DNA of 64,000 nt, from NCBI RefSeq assembly GCF_031458255.1, contig NZ_JAVDYC010000001.1, forward strand, positions 930,001 to 994,000, in the 5' to 3' direction. Of this stretch, positions 1 through 8,154 are shown in pieces. Source of the stretch: Catenuloplanes niger (lineage in GTDB: Bacteria > Actinomycetota > Actinomycetes > Mycobacteriales > Micromonosporaceae). How positions within the stretch are numbered: the first letter of the stretch is position 1; every line of letters begins with the position of its first letter. The position numbers and the translations under genes are program-made. The notes under the pieces were generated by a model. That model saw nothing but the letters and a program-made list of their open reading frames with translations. It was not told the origin of the DNA and searched no databases.

Positions 1-535
1 GCAGCGACGCGCCGCCGAACGACGCCAGCACGTCGTCGTCACGGGCGGCGACGACCAGGCCCGCCGACGTGCTGGCGATCCGGCGGGCGACGAAGGCGAG
101 GATCCGGGCGCTCGCCTCGTCGATCCATTGCACGTCGTCGACGACCCAGATCACCGGCGTCCGCGCGGCGGCACGGGCCAGCAGCGCCTGCACGCCGACG
201 CCCAGCGTGAGAAAGCCGTCGTCGGCCATCGGCCGGCCCGGCAGCGCCCGGTCCAGCGCGAAGGCGCGGCTCAGCGCCTCGGCGTGCGCGGCGGCCAGCG
301 ATCCCAGGTCCTCCAGCAGCGGCGCGCACACCTGCTGCAGCGCCGTGTACGGCAGGCCGGCCTCGAACTGCGCGCCGGTGGTCGTGATGATCCGCAGGTC
401 CATGCCGTGCCGGCCGACCGCCTCCTGCACCAGCCTGGACTTGCCCACGCCGGCCTGACCGCTGATCGCCAGGACCCCGCCGCGTCCGGCCTGGACCGCG
501 TCGAAGACGTTCAGCACGGTGGCGAGCTCACGCAC
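1..535 (-). CDS. LuxR-type AAA ATPase, N-terminal fragment, runs off window
   Basis: The minus strand reads openly from about 535 to base 1. It shows a Walker A motif (GQAGVGKS, near 440-465), then a Walker B region (VIWVVDDVQWID, near 120-155). This is the N-terminal P-loop ATPase of large LuxR/MalT-like regulators, which bind ATP and carry a C-terminal HTH that would lie outside the window. A GTG at 535 gives MRELATVLN, but no ribosome-binding site precedes it. Family members usually have a few more residues (a VGR-type motif) before this point. The 5' end touches a plus-strand remnant of another gene, so the true start may be lost. Domain identity is firm; whether the gene is intact is not. 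Confidence 0.6.
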   Translation of the reverse strand, partial: MRELATVLNVFDAVQAGRGGVLAISGQAGVGKSRLVQEAVGRHGMDLRIITTTGAQFEAGLPYTALQQVCAPLLEDLGSLAAAHAEALSRAFALDRALPGRPMADDGFLTLGVGVQALLARAAARTPVIWVVDDVQWIDEASARILAFVARRIASTSAGLVVAARDDDVLASFGGASL

Positions 536-703
536 GTGCGCGCGTGGGCGCTGGAGGTACGGGCGCGGGCCGCCCGTGAACTCGGGGACACGCCGGCCGC
601 GCGCGCCGACCTCGAGCTGGCGCGCGACCTCGCCCGCCAGATCTACAACGACGTCGGCGTCCGCCGCGTCGACGAGGAGCTGCGCACGCTGCCGCACCCG
701 TGA
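526..703 (+). pseudogene. C-terminal remnant of a TPR-type regulator/ATPase
   Basis: The plus-strand frame ending with TGA at 703 has the alternating Ala/Leu/Arg helical pattern of TPR repeats (for example ARELGDTPAARADLELARD), as at the C-terminus of large AAA/LuxR or cyclase-type ATPases. No start codon, ribosome-binding site or N-terminal domain exists. The readable homology begins at about 526, exactly where the opposite-strand ATPase fragment begins. I read it as the surviving 3' end of a divergently oriented gene. The family call rests on helical periodicity only. Confidence 0.45.
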
Positions 704-711
704 CGGCCGGA

Positions 712-1656
712 TCAGACCAGGCCGGCCCGCCGCCCGGGGGCCATCACGTGCAGCACCCGCTTACCGCGGACGTGCCGGGTGGCCAGATCGCGGTACGCGG
801 CGGCCACCTCACCGAGCGGGTACCCCCGGGTGTTCGGGATGGTCAGGTGGCCCTGAGCCGCCAGCGTGGCCAGCTCCGCCCAGATCCGCGGCGTGTTCGC
901 CTGCTCCTGCGCGTCGCCGCGCACGCCGTACCGGCGCACGGCCTGCCCGTCGGCGTTGGTGTTGATCCGGTGCGGCGGCACACCCAGGGCGACGGCGGTG
1001 TCCACGTTGCCGGCACCGAACGTGTCGATGTAGGCGTCGACGCCCGCCGGAGCCACCTCCCGGATCCGGTCCAGCAGACCGGGACCGTACCGGACCGGCG
1101 TCATTCCCAGCGACGCGAGGAACTCGAGGTTGCCGTCGCCGGCGGTGCCGATCACCCGCGCACCCCGCCACGCGGCCAGCTGGGCCGCGAAGCTCCCGAC
1201 GCCGCCGGCCGCGGCCGACACCACCACCGTCTCGCCGGGGCGCGGGTCGACCGCCGCCACCGCGGCCCACGCGGTCGCACCGGCGCCCGCGACCGTCGCG
1301 GCCTCGTCCCAGCCGAGACCGGACGGCTTCGGCGCCAGCGCCGTGGCGTCGACGGCCACGAACTCGGCCTGCGCGGCGCGCGGCGCGAAGCCGAGAACGT
1401 GCTGGCCCGGGGTGACGTCGCCGACCTCCGCACCGACCTCGGTGACGACGCCGGAGAAGTCGTTGCCCTGCCCCTCGGGGAACCGCGCCGGCCAGATGCG
1501 GGCGAAGACGCCCTCCCGGATGCCGATCTCGCCCGGGTTGAGTGCGGCGCTGACCACCTCCACCAGGACCTGGTCCGGCCGGGGCGCCGGGCGCGGCACC
1601 TCCGCGACGCGTAGCACCTCGGGACCGCCGTACCGGTCGAATCGCACTGCCTTCAC
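712..1656 (-). CDS. Zinc-independent NADP-dependent quinone oxidoreductase (MDR)
   Basis: This is a 314-residue quinone-reductase-like MDR enzyme. The start is GTG at 1656 (MKAVRFDRYGGPEV), with AAGGAG just upstream; a longer in-frame reading to 1920 lacks family similarity. It has an N-terminal GroES-like fold, a Rossmann segment with SAAAGGVGS for NADP binding, and the C-terminal LPxxxV-like end of the family. No structural zinc cysteines are visible, so it is a QOR-type reductase rather than an alcohol dehydrogenase. The substrate is probably an electrophilic quinone or enone. It stands alone, divergent from the GGDEF gene. Confidence 0.85.
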   Translation of the reverse strand: MKAVRFDRYGGPEVLRVAEVPRPAPRPDQVLVEVVSAALNPGEIGIREGVFARIWPARFPEGQGNDFSGVVTEVGAEVGDVTPGQHVLGFAPRAAQAEFVAVDATALAPKPSGLGWDEAATVAGAGATAWAAVAAVDPRPGETVVVSAAAGGVGSFAAQLAAWRGARVIGTAGDGNLEFLASLGMTPVRYGPGLLDRIREVAPAGVDAYIDTFGAGNVDTAVALGVPPHRINTNADGQAVRRYGVRGDAQEQANTPRIWAELATLAAQGHLTIPNTRGYPLGEVAAAYRDLATRHVRGKRVLHVMAPGRRAGLV

Positions 1657-1918
1657 TACCGCGCTCCTTGCTGGGGAAAGCTCCCGGACTCCGTGCACAG
1701 CGCGGCGCTGACGCAGCCGCTCACCAGCGAGAATGCACCCTCCGGGCACCCGGACGTATCCGTGAGAGTCGCCTAACCGCGTCCGGGGCGGGCCCGGCCG
1801 ACCCCGGCACGGACGCGGTCGGGACCGGTGGCTCAGATGGTGGCGGTGGACCGCCGATAGGACAGCCGGGGACCACTGCCGGCCGGCGGCCCGGAACACC
1901 GCGAAGGAGGACGGCGAC

Positions 1919-3367
1919 ATGACGCGGAACGCGGCATGGGCGGTCTATCTGGCATGGTCCGCGCTGGTCATCGTGGTCTACTACGCGATACCCGCCGACG
2001 CGGTCCAGACGGTGCTCGTCGGGCTGCTCGGCGCGTCCGCCGCCGCGGCGATCATGGTCGGCGTCCACCGGCACCGGCCGGCCGTGCGCTGGCCGTGGTA
2101 CCTGATGGCCGGCGCCCGGCTGCTGTTCGCCGTGGCCGAGGTCCTGTACTGGATCCAGACGGCGGTGTGGCAGCGCGACGCGTTCCCGTCCTTCTCCGAC
2201 GTGCTGTACCTGACGTTCAGCGCGTCGCTGGTGGTGGCGATCGCCGGCCTGGTCCGCGCCCGGCGGCCCGGCCGGGACCTCCCCGGCCTCCTCGACGCCG
2301 CGGTGCTCTCGACCGGTGCGGCGATGCTGGCCTGGGTGTACCTCATCGTGCCGCACGTGCGCGCCGACGACCTGAGCCCGCTGGCGCGGACGGTGTCACT
2401 GGCGTACCCGGTGGCCGACATCCTCATGCTGGCGGTGCTGGTACGGCTGGCGACCGGGCGCGGCGACCGGCCACCGGCGTACCGCCTCTTCGTCGCCAGC
2501 ATGATCGTGCTGCTCATCGGCGACGTCGTCTACGCCCTGCTCGAGCTCAGCATCGGCTACCACCCCGGCCACCCGGTCGACGTCACCTGGCTGGCCATGC
2601 AGGCGCTCGGCGGCGCCGCCGCGCTGCACCCGTCGATGGCCGCGCTGTCCCGGCCCGGACCGGCGACCGCACCGGCCTCGGTGTCCCCCGGCCGGCTCGT
2701 CGCGCTCGCCCTCGCCAGCCTGATGGCGCCGGCGGTGCTGGCCATCGAGTGGCTGCGCGACATGCCGATCGACGTGCCGATCATCATCGGCGGCTGCACG
2801 ATCCTGTTCCTGCTCGTCATCGCCCGGCTCGAGGGCGTGGTACGGCTGCTGGCCAGCACCCTGCGCGCGGCGGAGAACCTGGCCTCCACGGACCAGCTGA
2901 CCGGCCTGGCCAACCGGCGCCGCTTCCACGACCGCTGGCAGGCCGCGCTCGGCACCCCGGCCGGCCCGACCGCGCTGCTCTACATCGACCTGGACGGCTT
3001 CAAACCGGTCAACGACACCCACGGCCACGACACCGGCGACACCGTGCTGACCGCCGTCGCCCAGCGCATCGGCGGCGTGGTGCGCTCCGGCGACATCGTC
3101 GCCCGCCTCGGCGGCGACGAGTTCGCCGTCATCCTCCCGCACGCCGACGACGCCCAGGCCGGCCAGATCGCACAGCGCATCCTCCGGATGCTGACCGCGC
3201 CGATCGACACCCCGGCCGGCGCGGTCCGCATCGGCGCGAGCATCGGCGTGATCACCGCACCCCCGGGCAGCGACGCCGACCAGCAGCTGCGCCGCGCGGA
3301 CGCCGCCATGTACGCGGCCAAGGCCGCCGGCCGCAACCGCATCCACCACGCCACCCCGGAGTCCTGA
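1919..3367 (+). CDS. Membrane-bound diguanylate cyclase (GGDEF)
   Basis: This is a 482-residue membrane protein starting at ATG 1919 behind GAAGGAGG. Residues 1 to about 310 form many hydrophobic helices, a MASE-like membrane sensor of unknown ligand. A GGDEF domain follows. The active-site loop GGDEF lies at residues 398-402, preceded by RSGD at 389-392, five residues upstream, which is the canonical RxxD inhibitory site. It should therefore make c-di-GMP from two GTP and be product-inhibited. No EAL domain is attached. It ends at a strong bidirectional hairpin. Confidence 0.9.
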   Translation: MTRNAAWAVYLAWSALVIVVYYAIPADAVQTVLVGLLGASAAAAIMVGVHRHRPAVRWPWYLMAGARLLFAVAEVLYWIQTAVWQRDAFPSFSDVLYLTFSASLVVAIAGLVRARRPGRDLPGLLDAAVLSTGAAMLAWVYLIVPHVRADDLSPLARTVSLAYPVADILMLAVLVRLATGRGDRPPAYRLFVASMIVLLIGDVVYALLELSIGYHPGHPVDVTWLAMQALGGAAALHPSMAALSRPGPATAPASVSPGRLVALALASLMAPAVLAIEWLRDMPIDVPIIIGGCTILFLLVIARLEGVVRLLASTLRAAENLASTDQLTGLANRRRFHDRWQAALGTPAGPTALLYIDLDGFKPVNDTHGHDTGDTVLTAVAQRIGGVVRSGDIVARLGGDEFAVILPHADDAQAGQIAQRILRMLTAPIDTPAGAVRIGASIGVITAPPGSDADQQLRRADAAMYAAKAAGRNRIHHATPES

Positions 3368-3418
3368 CCACCGGGACGGTCACCGCCGGACGCCCTCCGT
3401 GGCCCCGTCGGCCGCGCC

Positions 3419-3454
3419 GATCCGGCCCCCCGGAACGTGCCGAGGGGCCGGATC
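3419..3454. terminator. Bidirectional terminator hairpin
   Basis: A perfect 11-bp inverted repeat (GATCCGGCCCC / GGGGCCGGATC) with a 14-base loop lies between the convergent ends of the GGDEF cyclase (3367) and the pectate lyase (3466). Confidence 0.75.
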
Positions 3455-3465
3455 GCATCGATCGG

Positions 3466-4185
3466 TCAGGAGACTCTGCAGTTGGTGTTGTTCGGGCCCT
3501 CGCCGACCTTCACCGGCTCGTCGCCGCTGTTGTTGCCGTTGTAGAGGTCGCAGATGCCGATGGAGCCCACGTTGAGCCCGGACAGCCGCGCCGTGTCGCC
3601 GTAGTTGATGTTGATGCCGACGAGCACGTCACCGTCGGAGGCGGTGATGTTCTGCAGGGTCACCGAGCGGGCCGCCTGCGTGGAGCAGTTGCCGCAGGAA
3701 CGGTAGAGCTTGCCGAAGTCGTTGACCGTGAAGTTGCGGATGGTCACCGACCCGCCGGCGCCGCGGTTGTCCTGGAAGACCTTGTCGGACGCCTTGGCCG
3801 CGCTGCCGCCCTCGATCAGCACCGTCGCGTTGGTGCCGCGGAAGGTGGCGGCGTCCTCGCCCACGTCCTGCCAGGTGACGTTGCGCAACGTGCAGGAGCC
3901 GGCGCAGTGCACGCCGTCGGCGGCCGGGGCACCCAGCACGACGTTCGTCAGGGTCGCGCCGTTGGCCAGCCGGAACAGCGGGTCCTGGCCCTCGTTCTGG
4001 CCGCCGCTGCCGAGGTCGCCGGTGCCGTAGTAGCGGTTCCCGCCGCCGTTGAACGTGCCGGAGACCTGGATCGTCTGGGGAACCGGGACGTCGGCGTCGG
4101 CGGACGCCAGGCTCGTCACGGACACGGAGCCGACCATCGCCGCGGCCAGCACGGCGGCGCCGAGGAGCACGCGTGGTGTTCTCAT
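3466..4185 (-). CDS. Secreted pectate lyase, polysaccharide lyase family 3
   Basis: This 239-residue protein has a Sec signal peptide ending near SLASADA (about residue 30). The mature part is a short right-handed parallel beta-helix with the PL3 pattern: DGVHCAGSC, then WQDVGEDA, then KVFQDNRGAG, then YRSCGNCS. These enzymes cut polygalacturonate by Ca-dependent beta-elimination outside the cell. The length matches single-domain PL3 enzymes, and no carbohydrate-binding module is attached. The upstream region carries AT-rich and palindromic elements shared with other secreted-enzyme genes in this window. Confidence 0.9.
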   Translation of the reverse strand: MRTPRVLLGAAVLAAAMVGSVSVTSLASADADVPVPQTIQVSGTFNGGGNRYYGTGDLGSGGQNEGQDPLFRLANGATLTNVVLGAPAADGVHCAGSCTLRNVTWQDVGEDAATFRGTNATVLIEGGSAAKASDKVFQDNRGAGGSVTIRNFTVNDFGKLYRSCGNCSTQAARSVTLQNITASDGDVLVGININYGDTARLSGLNVGSIGICDLYNGNNSGDEPVKVGEGPNNTNCRVS

Positions 4186-4278
4186 GGTCTCGACCTTTCG
4201 TCGTTACCCACTCTCTTCCGGTCAAGGTGGGGCACACACGGACCATATGCCGCACAACATCCGCGAGGGCACTTCGAC

Positions 4279-4336
4279 GTACATAAATATCTTTAAGCGG
4301 ACTTTAATCGCTGCTTTGTTCAACGTGGAAACTTCC
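4279..4336 (-). promoter_or_regulatory. AT-rich upstream region of pectate lyase
   Basis: Between 4186 and 4366 the sequence is unusually AT-rich. It contains TACATAAATATCTTTA (plus strand, about 4279-4294) and the palindrome GGAAACTTCC (4327-4336). The first resembles TACATAAATGTTTCTA, found at about 17010 before the SGNH-ricin gene. I infer the promoter or operator of the pectate lyase. Confidence 0.4.
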
Positions 4337-4366
4337 GCCCGGCCTCCCGGCCCGCCACGCGTACGG

Positions 4367-5569
4367 TCAGGGTTGGAGTTCACCGGGCGAGCCGTCCCGC
4401 CAGGCGGCCAGCAGGACGGTGGCATCGTCCTGCAGCGTGTCGTCCTGATGGGCGAGGATGGCGTGGACCAGGCGGCGGGTGGTCTCCGGCGGCGGCAGCC
4501 GGTCGGCGACGGCCTTCACCGCGAAGTCGATGAGCCGGTCGATGCCGAACAGGTCACCGTCGCGGGAGCGGGCCTCGGTGATGCCGTCGGTGTACAGCAG
4601 CAACTGGTCACCGGGCTCGAGCATCTCCTCGACCACGACCGGGGCCCGCAGGTCACCGAGCGGGACCGGCAGCGCCGTCGGCGTCGGCAGCACCTTGACG
4701 GCCCGGCCGCCACGCAGCAGGATCCCGCCCGGATGACCCGCGGAGATCACCCTAAGCACGCCGGTACGCTGATCCAGCTCGGCGAGCACCGCCGTGATCA
4801 TCCCGGACCGGTCGTACGCGCGGACCGCGTCGTCGATGTGATGGTAGGTGCCGATCAGGTCCAGGCCGGTGCGCCGGGCATTGCGGTACGCGCCCAGCGC
4901 CTGGGTGGCGAGCATGACCGCCCGCGTCCCGCCGGACGATCCGTGCCCGGCCGCGTCGAAGAGCGCCAGATGCGCGACGTCGCCGTTGACCGCGTAGTCG
5001 AAGGCGTCCCCGGCCACGTCGTAACACGGCTCCAGGATGCCGCTGACCACCAGCCGGTCGGTGGCGAACGTCAACGGCGGCAGCTGCGCCCGCAGGATCT
5101 CCGCCGGCAGGCGCATCGGCTCCCGGCGGCGTACCCGCTCGATGGTGTCGGTGTAGAGACTCCGGGTCACGATGATCTCGCCGAGCACCGAGGCGACCGC
5201 CTTGCAGTCCTCCACGGCCTGCGCGGTGAGAGCCACGGCCGCGACGACCTCGAGCACACCGAGGCGTTCCGCGCCGTCGAGCACGGGCACCCACATCCGC
5301 ACCCCGTCGCCGCCACCCTCCGCGACGATGGTTTCCGTCAGGCTGTACGCCCGGCCGGGCAGCGTCCCGTCGACGGCCAGCGGTTCACGCGCGGGAGTCC
5401 CGGGGGCGGTCAGCGGCGTCAGCCAGCGTTGCTGGTGATCGACCAGATAGATGATCAAGGCGGTGGCGTCCAGCTGGGCGGCGGCGTCCATCACCATCCC
5501 CGGCAGGTCCTCCGGCTGGGCACGATGCGTCTGCCCCAGCAGCTGCCGCACCGATTCCAAGCTGCTCAT
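4367..5569 (-). CDS. PP2C-type protein serine phosphatase (SpoIIE/RsbU) with GAF-like sensor
   Basis: This is a 400-residue cytoplasmic protein. The ATG at 5569 follows GGAGG. Residues 1-160 look like a GAF sensor (LIIYLVDHQQRW ... MWVPVLDGAERLGVLEVVA). Residues 185-395 form a SpoIIE phosphatase with the metal-binding motifs GDAFDYAVN, DAAGHGSSG, ISAGHPGGILL, LLLYTDGITEAR and DDTLQDDATVLL. Such enzymes dephosphorylate anti-sigma-factor antagonists in partner-switching stress pathways. No partner STAS or anti-sigma kinase gene is adjacent, so the target is unknown. Confidence 0.9.
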   Translation of the reverse strand: MSSLESVRQLLGQTHRAQPEDLPGMVMDAAAQLDATALIIYLVDHQQRWLTPLTAPGTPAREPLAVDGTLPGRAYSLTETIVAEGGGDGVRMWVPVLDGAERLGVLEVVAAVALTAQAVEDCKAVASVLGEIIVTRSLYTDTIERVRRREPMRLPAEILRAQLPPLTFATDRLVVSGILEPCYDVAGDAFDYAVNGDVAHLALFDAAGHGSSGGTRAVMLATQALGAYRNARRTGLDLIGTYHHIDDAVRAYDRSGMITAVLAELDQRTGVLRVISAGHPGGILLRGGRAVKVLPTPTALPVPLGDLRAPVVVEEMLEPGDQLLLYTDGITEARSRDGDLFGIDRLIDFAVKAVADRLPPPETTRRLVHAILAHQDDTLQDDATVLLAAWRDGSPGELQP

Positions 5570-5745
5570 GCCACCTCCGACCGGCGATCGCCACGCTTCG
5601 GTCCATCATTCTGCCGGGCAGGCCGCCCGTCATGGCCCGTCGGGCCCACCGGCCACGCCCGGCGGCCGGCCCGATGCGCCGGCCGCGCGCTCCGGTGCCG
5701 GGCTTCGGGTCGTGTAACGCAGCACCCGGCGGGTACCCGAACGGC

Positions 5746-6153
5746 ATGACGACGACAACCGTGCCGATGCTGGACACGTACCCGCGGACGATCAACCTCG
5801 ACCGCGCGAAGCTGGCCGCGACGATCGACGCGCTCATCGCGTGCGCCGAGGCCTGCACCGCCTGCGCGGACGCCTGCCTCAGCGAGGACGGCGTCGCCGA
5901 GCTGACGACGTGCATCCGGACCAATCTCGACTGCGCCGACGTGTGCGGCGCCACCGCGCGGGTGCTGTCCCGGCACACCGGTTACGACGCGAACATCACC
6001 CGCGACCTGCTCGAGGCCTGCGTGACCGTCTGCAGGGCCTGCGGCGACGAGTGCGGCTCCCACGCCGGCATGCACGAACACTGCCGCATCTGCGCCGACG
6101 CGTGCCGCGCCTGCGAGCTCGCCTGCCGCGACCTGCTGACCACCCTCAACTGA
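5746..6153 (+). CDS. Cys-rich four-helix bundle protein (DUF326, Csp-like copper binding)
   Basis: This 135-residue protein has Cys spaced in CxxxC/CxxC steps along four helices (ACAEACTACADAC, CADVCGA, CVTVCRACGDEC, CRICADACRACELAC). This is the layout of DUF326 proteins and cytosolic copper-storage proteins of the Csp type, which fill a helix-bundle core with Cu(I). The ATG at 5746 was chosen because the alignable sequence begins there; the longer reading upstream is low-complexity Arg/Pro. There is no signal peptide, so cytosolic storage is likely. Metal identity is inferred from the family. Confidence 0.85.
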   Translation: MTTTTVPMLDTYPRTINLDRAKLAATIDALIACAEACTACADACLSEDGVAELTTCIRTNLDCADVCGATARVLSRHTGYDANITRDLLEACVTVCRACGDECGSHAGMHEHCRICADACRACELACRDLLTTLN

Positions 6154-6171
6154 CCCGCGGCGCGCATCCCG

Positions 6172-6191
6172 CCGTGCCCGGCCGGGCACGG
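6172..6191. terminator. Palindromic terminator after the DUF326 gene
   Basis: A perfect 20-bp palindrome, CCGTGCCCGGCCGGGCACGG, lies 19 bases past the stop of the Cys-rich gene. No T-tract follows, which is common in high-GC actinomycetes. Confidence 0.5.
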
Positions 6192-6475
6192 CATCCGCTG
6201 AGCGGTCGATCAGAACCTGGGCGACCGTCAGAGCGCGCCGGCGTCCGGGGCCGGCCGCAGCCAGCCCGGCGTTGACGGGTCACGGTTCATCGCGCCGAGC
6301 CGGCCGGCCGTGACGTCCGGCTCGGCGGACCGGCCGGCCGGGGCGGCGGCGGACGGCCGGACGCGTCCAGTTCGACGCCGTCCGCGTCGAGGAAACGCCG
6401 GTGGTACAACAGCCACGGCGTCGGGACGTGACATCCGGTTCTCCTGAGCTGCTCGTCACTGACCATGACAGCGCG
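6192..6475 (-). other. Gene-poor stretch with a possible degraded minus-strand gene
   Basis: The gap between the DUF326 gene and the ALF protein holds no convincing gene. On the minus strand, an ATG at 6434 follows CAGGAG and reads about 68 residues, ending NRDPSTPGWLRPAPDAGAL. A different frame carries a protein-like piece, PTPWLLYHRRFLDADGVEL (about 6360-6415). Together they could be a frameshifted remnant of a small gene, but I recognise no family. Confidence 0.25.
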
Positions 6476-6514
6476 ACCCCGCCCCACCCGACGCTGCGTC
6501 GGGTGGGGCGGGGT
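6476..6514. terminator. Strong hairpin terminator of the ALF gene
   Basis: A perfect 19-bp inverted repeat with arms at 6476-6494 and 6496-6514 (outer bases ACCCCGCCCC / GGGGCGGGGT) lies 9 bases past the minus-strand stop at 6524. Confidence 0.8.
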
Positions 6515-6523
6515 CGGGTCGGG

Positions 6524-7246
6524 TCAGGCCACGAAACGGGACCGGCGGCGGCGTCCGATCAGGAACCCGATGCCACCGAGGAGCAGGAGCGCACCGCCGA
6601 TGGCGGCCACGGTGCCGGTGTCGGCACCGGTGACGGGCAGCCCGCCGCCCTCGCCACCGTCGCCGGTGCCGGCGCCGCCGGGGGTTGCGCTTGCGGAGCC
6701 GGTGGGGGTCGGTGCGGCGGTCGCCGTGGCGCTGGGCGTGACGGTCGGCGTCGGGGTGGGCTGCGACGCGCAGTCAAGCGCGCGTGCGGCGTACAGGCCC
6801 TCGTTCAGGTACGCCAGGTAGCCGTCGATGGTGGCGGTGCCGAGCGTCTGCTGCGCGGCCGCGCGCACGTTGGCGCGGGCGTTCGTCAGCGTCCGGGTCA
6901 CCGAGATCCGCAGATCCGTCGACCAGGCGGTGCGCATGCCCGTCTTGAGGAACTCTCGCAGGTCTTCCGTGGAACCCTTCAGCCGATCCTCTATCGCACC
7001 GGGCAGGACGGGCAGCGACTCGGACTTCGCGGTGGTCATGATCTGGGTCGCGAGCACCTCCACATCCGCATCGGTGGCGGTGTCCAGATCGATGGTGACC
7101 AGCTTGCGGACGTCCGTGTACACCTTGCGTTCGACCGTCTGGCAGGCCGCGTCAAGCCCCGGCTGCGCCTCCTGAGCCGTCGCCGGTGCCGCCGGAATCA
7201 GGAAGGCCAGCGCCACCAGGGCGCTCGCCGACGTCTTCCATCGCAT
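6524..7246 (-). CDS. ALF-repeat secreted protein with LPXTG anchor
   Basis: This 240-residue surface protein starts at ATG 7246 behind GGGAGG. A signal peptide ends near APATAQ. Residues 30-165 are helical and contain an ALF-type repeat (EDLREFLKTGMRTAW). A Thr/Pro/Ser/Ala-rich wall spacer follows. The C-terminus is a complete sortase signal: LPVTG, a hydrophobic segment and an RRRRSR tail. ALF repeats have no defined activity. No sortase gene is in the window. A clear promoter lies just upstream, within the end of the preceding gene. Confidence 0.8.
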   Translation of the reverse strand: MRWKTSASALVALAFLIPAAPATAQEAQPGLDAACQTVERKVYTDVRKLVTIDLDTATDADVEVLATQIMTTAKSESLPVLPGAIEDRLKGSTEDLREFLKTGMRTAWSTDLRISVTRTLTNARANVRAAAQQTLGTATIDGYLAYLNEGLYAARALDCASQPTPTPTVTPSATATAAPTPTGSASATPGGAGTGDGGEGGGLPVTGADTGTVAAIGGALLLLGGIGFLIGRRRRSRFVA

Positions 7247-8075
7247 TGATCTTCCTCCCCGTTGCCAACAAAAAACGTGAGGATAGTACCGACGCCGGCG
7301 GGAACGTCAAAAAGCGGTAGAAGGCAATGTCCGGCGCGTGATTCCACACCCGACCGTGCAACCGCCCGTCCTCCATCTGGATCGGGCGCTGGCTGCCGTC
7401 CGGTTGCCACCGCATGACGTACTCGGCGTGATGGAGCTCGTCGCCGATGAATTCGCCGAACGCGTAGAAGCCGGAGTCGTCGAGATAGTCGATGCGGCTG
7501 CCGTCCCGCCAATAGCGGCCGGTGTAGGCGTGCTCCCGCCCGCCACGGGTCTCGTCGTAGCGGCCCTCGGGAAGCAGATACTGACGCAGCCAGCCGGTGC
7601 GGTCGACCCAGACGCCGCCGGCGAGATCGGCGTTCACCGGGCGGGTGAGGGGGACGCCGTCACGGACCACGATCCGGCCCCGGTGCATCAGCATCCGCAC
7701 GTCGCCGCGGCCGACCACGACACGCCACCAGGGAGTGCCGTCGCGCGGCATGACCGGTTCCGGCACCAGGAGCAGGTCGGCGGCGATCCCCGGGGCGACC
7801 CGCCCGGCCACGTGCCCGGGCGTGCCGTCCGGGGCCGGGACGACGGCGACCATCCCGAGGCCGCTGCCGTCGATCACCTCACCGGCCGTCCCGGTCGCGG
7901 CGATCCGGCCGTCCACCACCCACACGTCGGACACGACGGTGCCGGACGGTCCGTGGACCCGGACGTCCTTGACGAGCACCGCGTCTCCGGAGGGCTCGGA
8001 CGGGTGGCCCGCGCACGCCTGCGACGTGAGCATCAGCGCGGCCAGTGCCGTGGCGGCGCGTGCACGCAGGCGCAT
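7152..8075 (-). CDS. Atu4866-domain protein with a residual amidohydrolase beta-sandwich, likely exported
   Basis: The ATG at 8075 follows GGAAGGAG and gives 307 residues. A signal peptide with a weak lipobox ends LTSQAC. Residues 30-150 match the composite beta-sandwich of amidohydrolases (LVKDVRVHGP, VWVVDGRIAATG, then GRVAPGIAADLLLVPEP and LMHRGRIVVRDG). The metal-binding TIM barrel that normally sits between the two halves is absent, so hydrolase activity is unlikely. Residues 165-265 are an Atu4866 domain (EGRYDETRGGREHAYTGRYW ... DYLDDSGFYAFGEF). The frame reads about 32 codons into the ALF gene, suggesting the natural stop near DIAFYRF was lost. Confidence 0.7.
   Translation of the reverse strand: MRLRARAATALAALMLTSQACAGHPSEPSGDAVLVKDVRVHGPSGTVVSDVWVVDGRIAATGTAGEVIDGSGLGMVAVVPAPDGTPGHVAGRVAPGIAADLLLVPEPVMPRDGTPWWRVVVGRGDVRMLMHRGRIVVRDGVPLTRPVNADLAGGVWVDRTGWLRQYLLPEGRYDETRGGREHAYTGRYWRDGSRIDYLDDSGFYAFGEFIGDELHHAEYVMRWQPDGSQRPIQMEDGRLHGRVWNHAPDIAFYRFLTFPPASVLSSRFLLATGRKINAMEDVGERPGGAGLPDSGGTGDGSGGAAGA
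7283..7310 (-). promoter_or_regulatory. Sigma-70-like promoter of the ALF gene
   Basis: On the minus strand TTGACG (7310-7305) and TACTAT (7288-7283) are 16 bases apart and end about 37 bases before the ATG at 7246. This fits a housekeeping actinomycete promoter. It lies inside the 3' end of the Atu4866 gene. Confidence 0.6.
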
Positions 8076-8154
8076 CGGACGGCTCCTTCCGGATGACGGA
8101 TCGACTCGCTCCACGATGCGCGTACGCCACCCGGGCGGCATCGGCAGTTGTCGC

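Noticed and set aside
1936-4296. 786-codon plus-strand frame overlapping the GGDEF gene
   Set aside because: Arg/Pro-rich shadow frame. The GGDEF frame (1919-3367) and minus-strand pectate lyase explain the same DNA with real domains.
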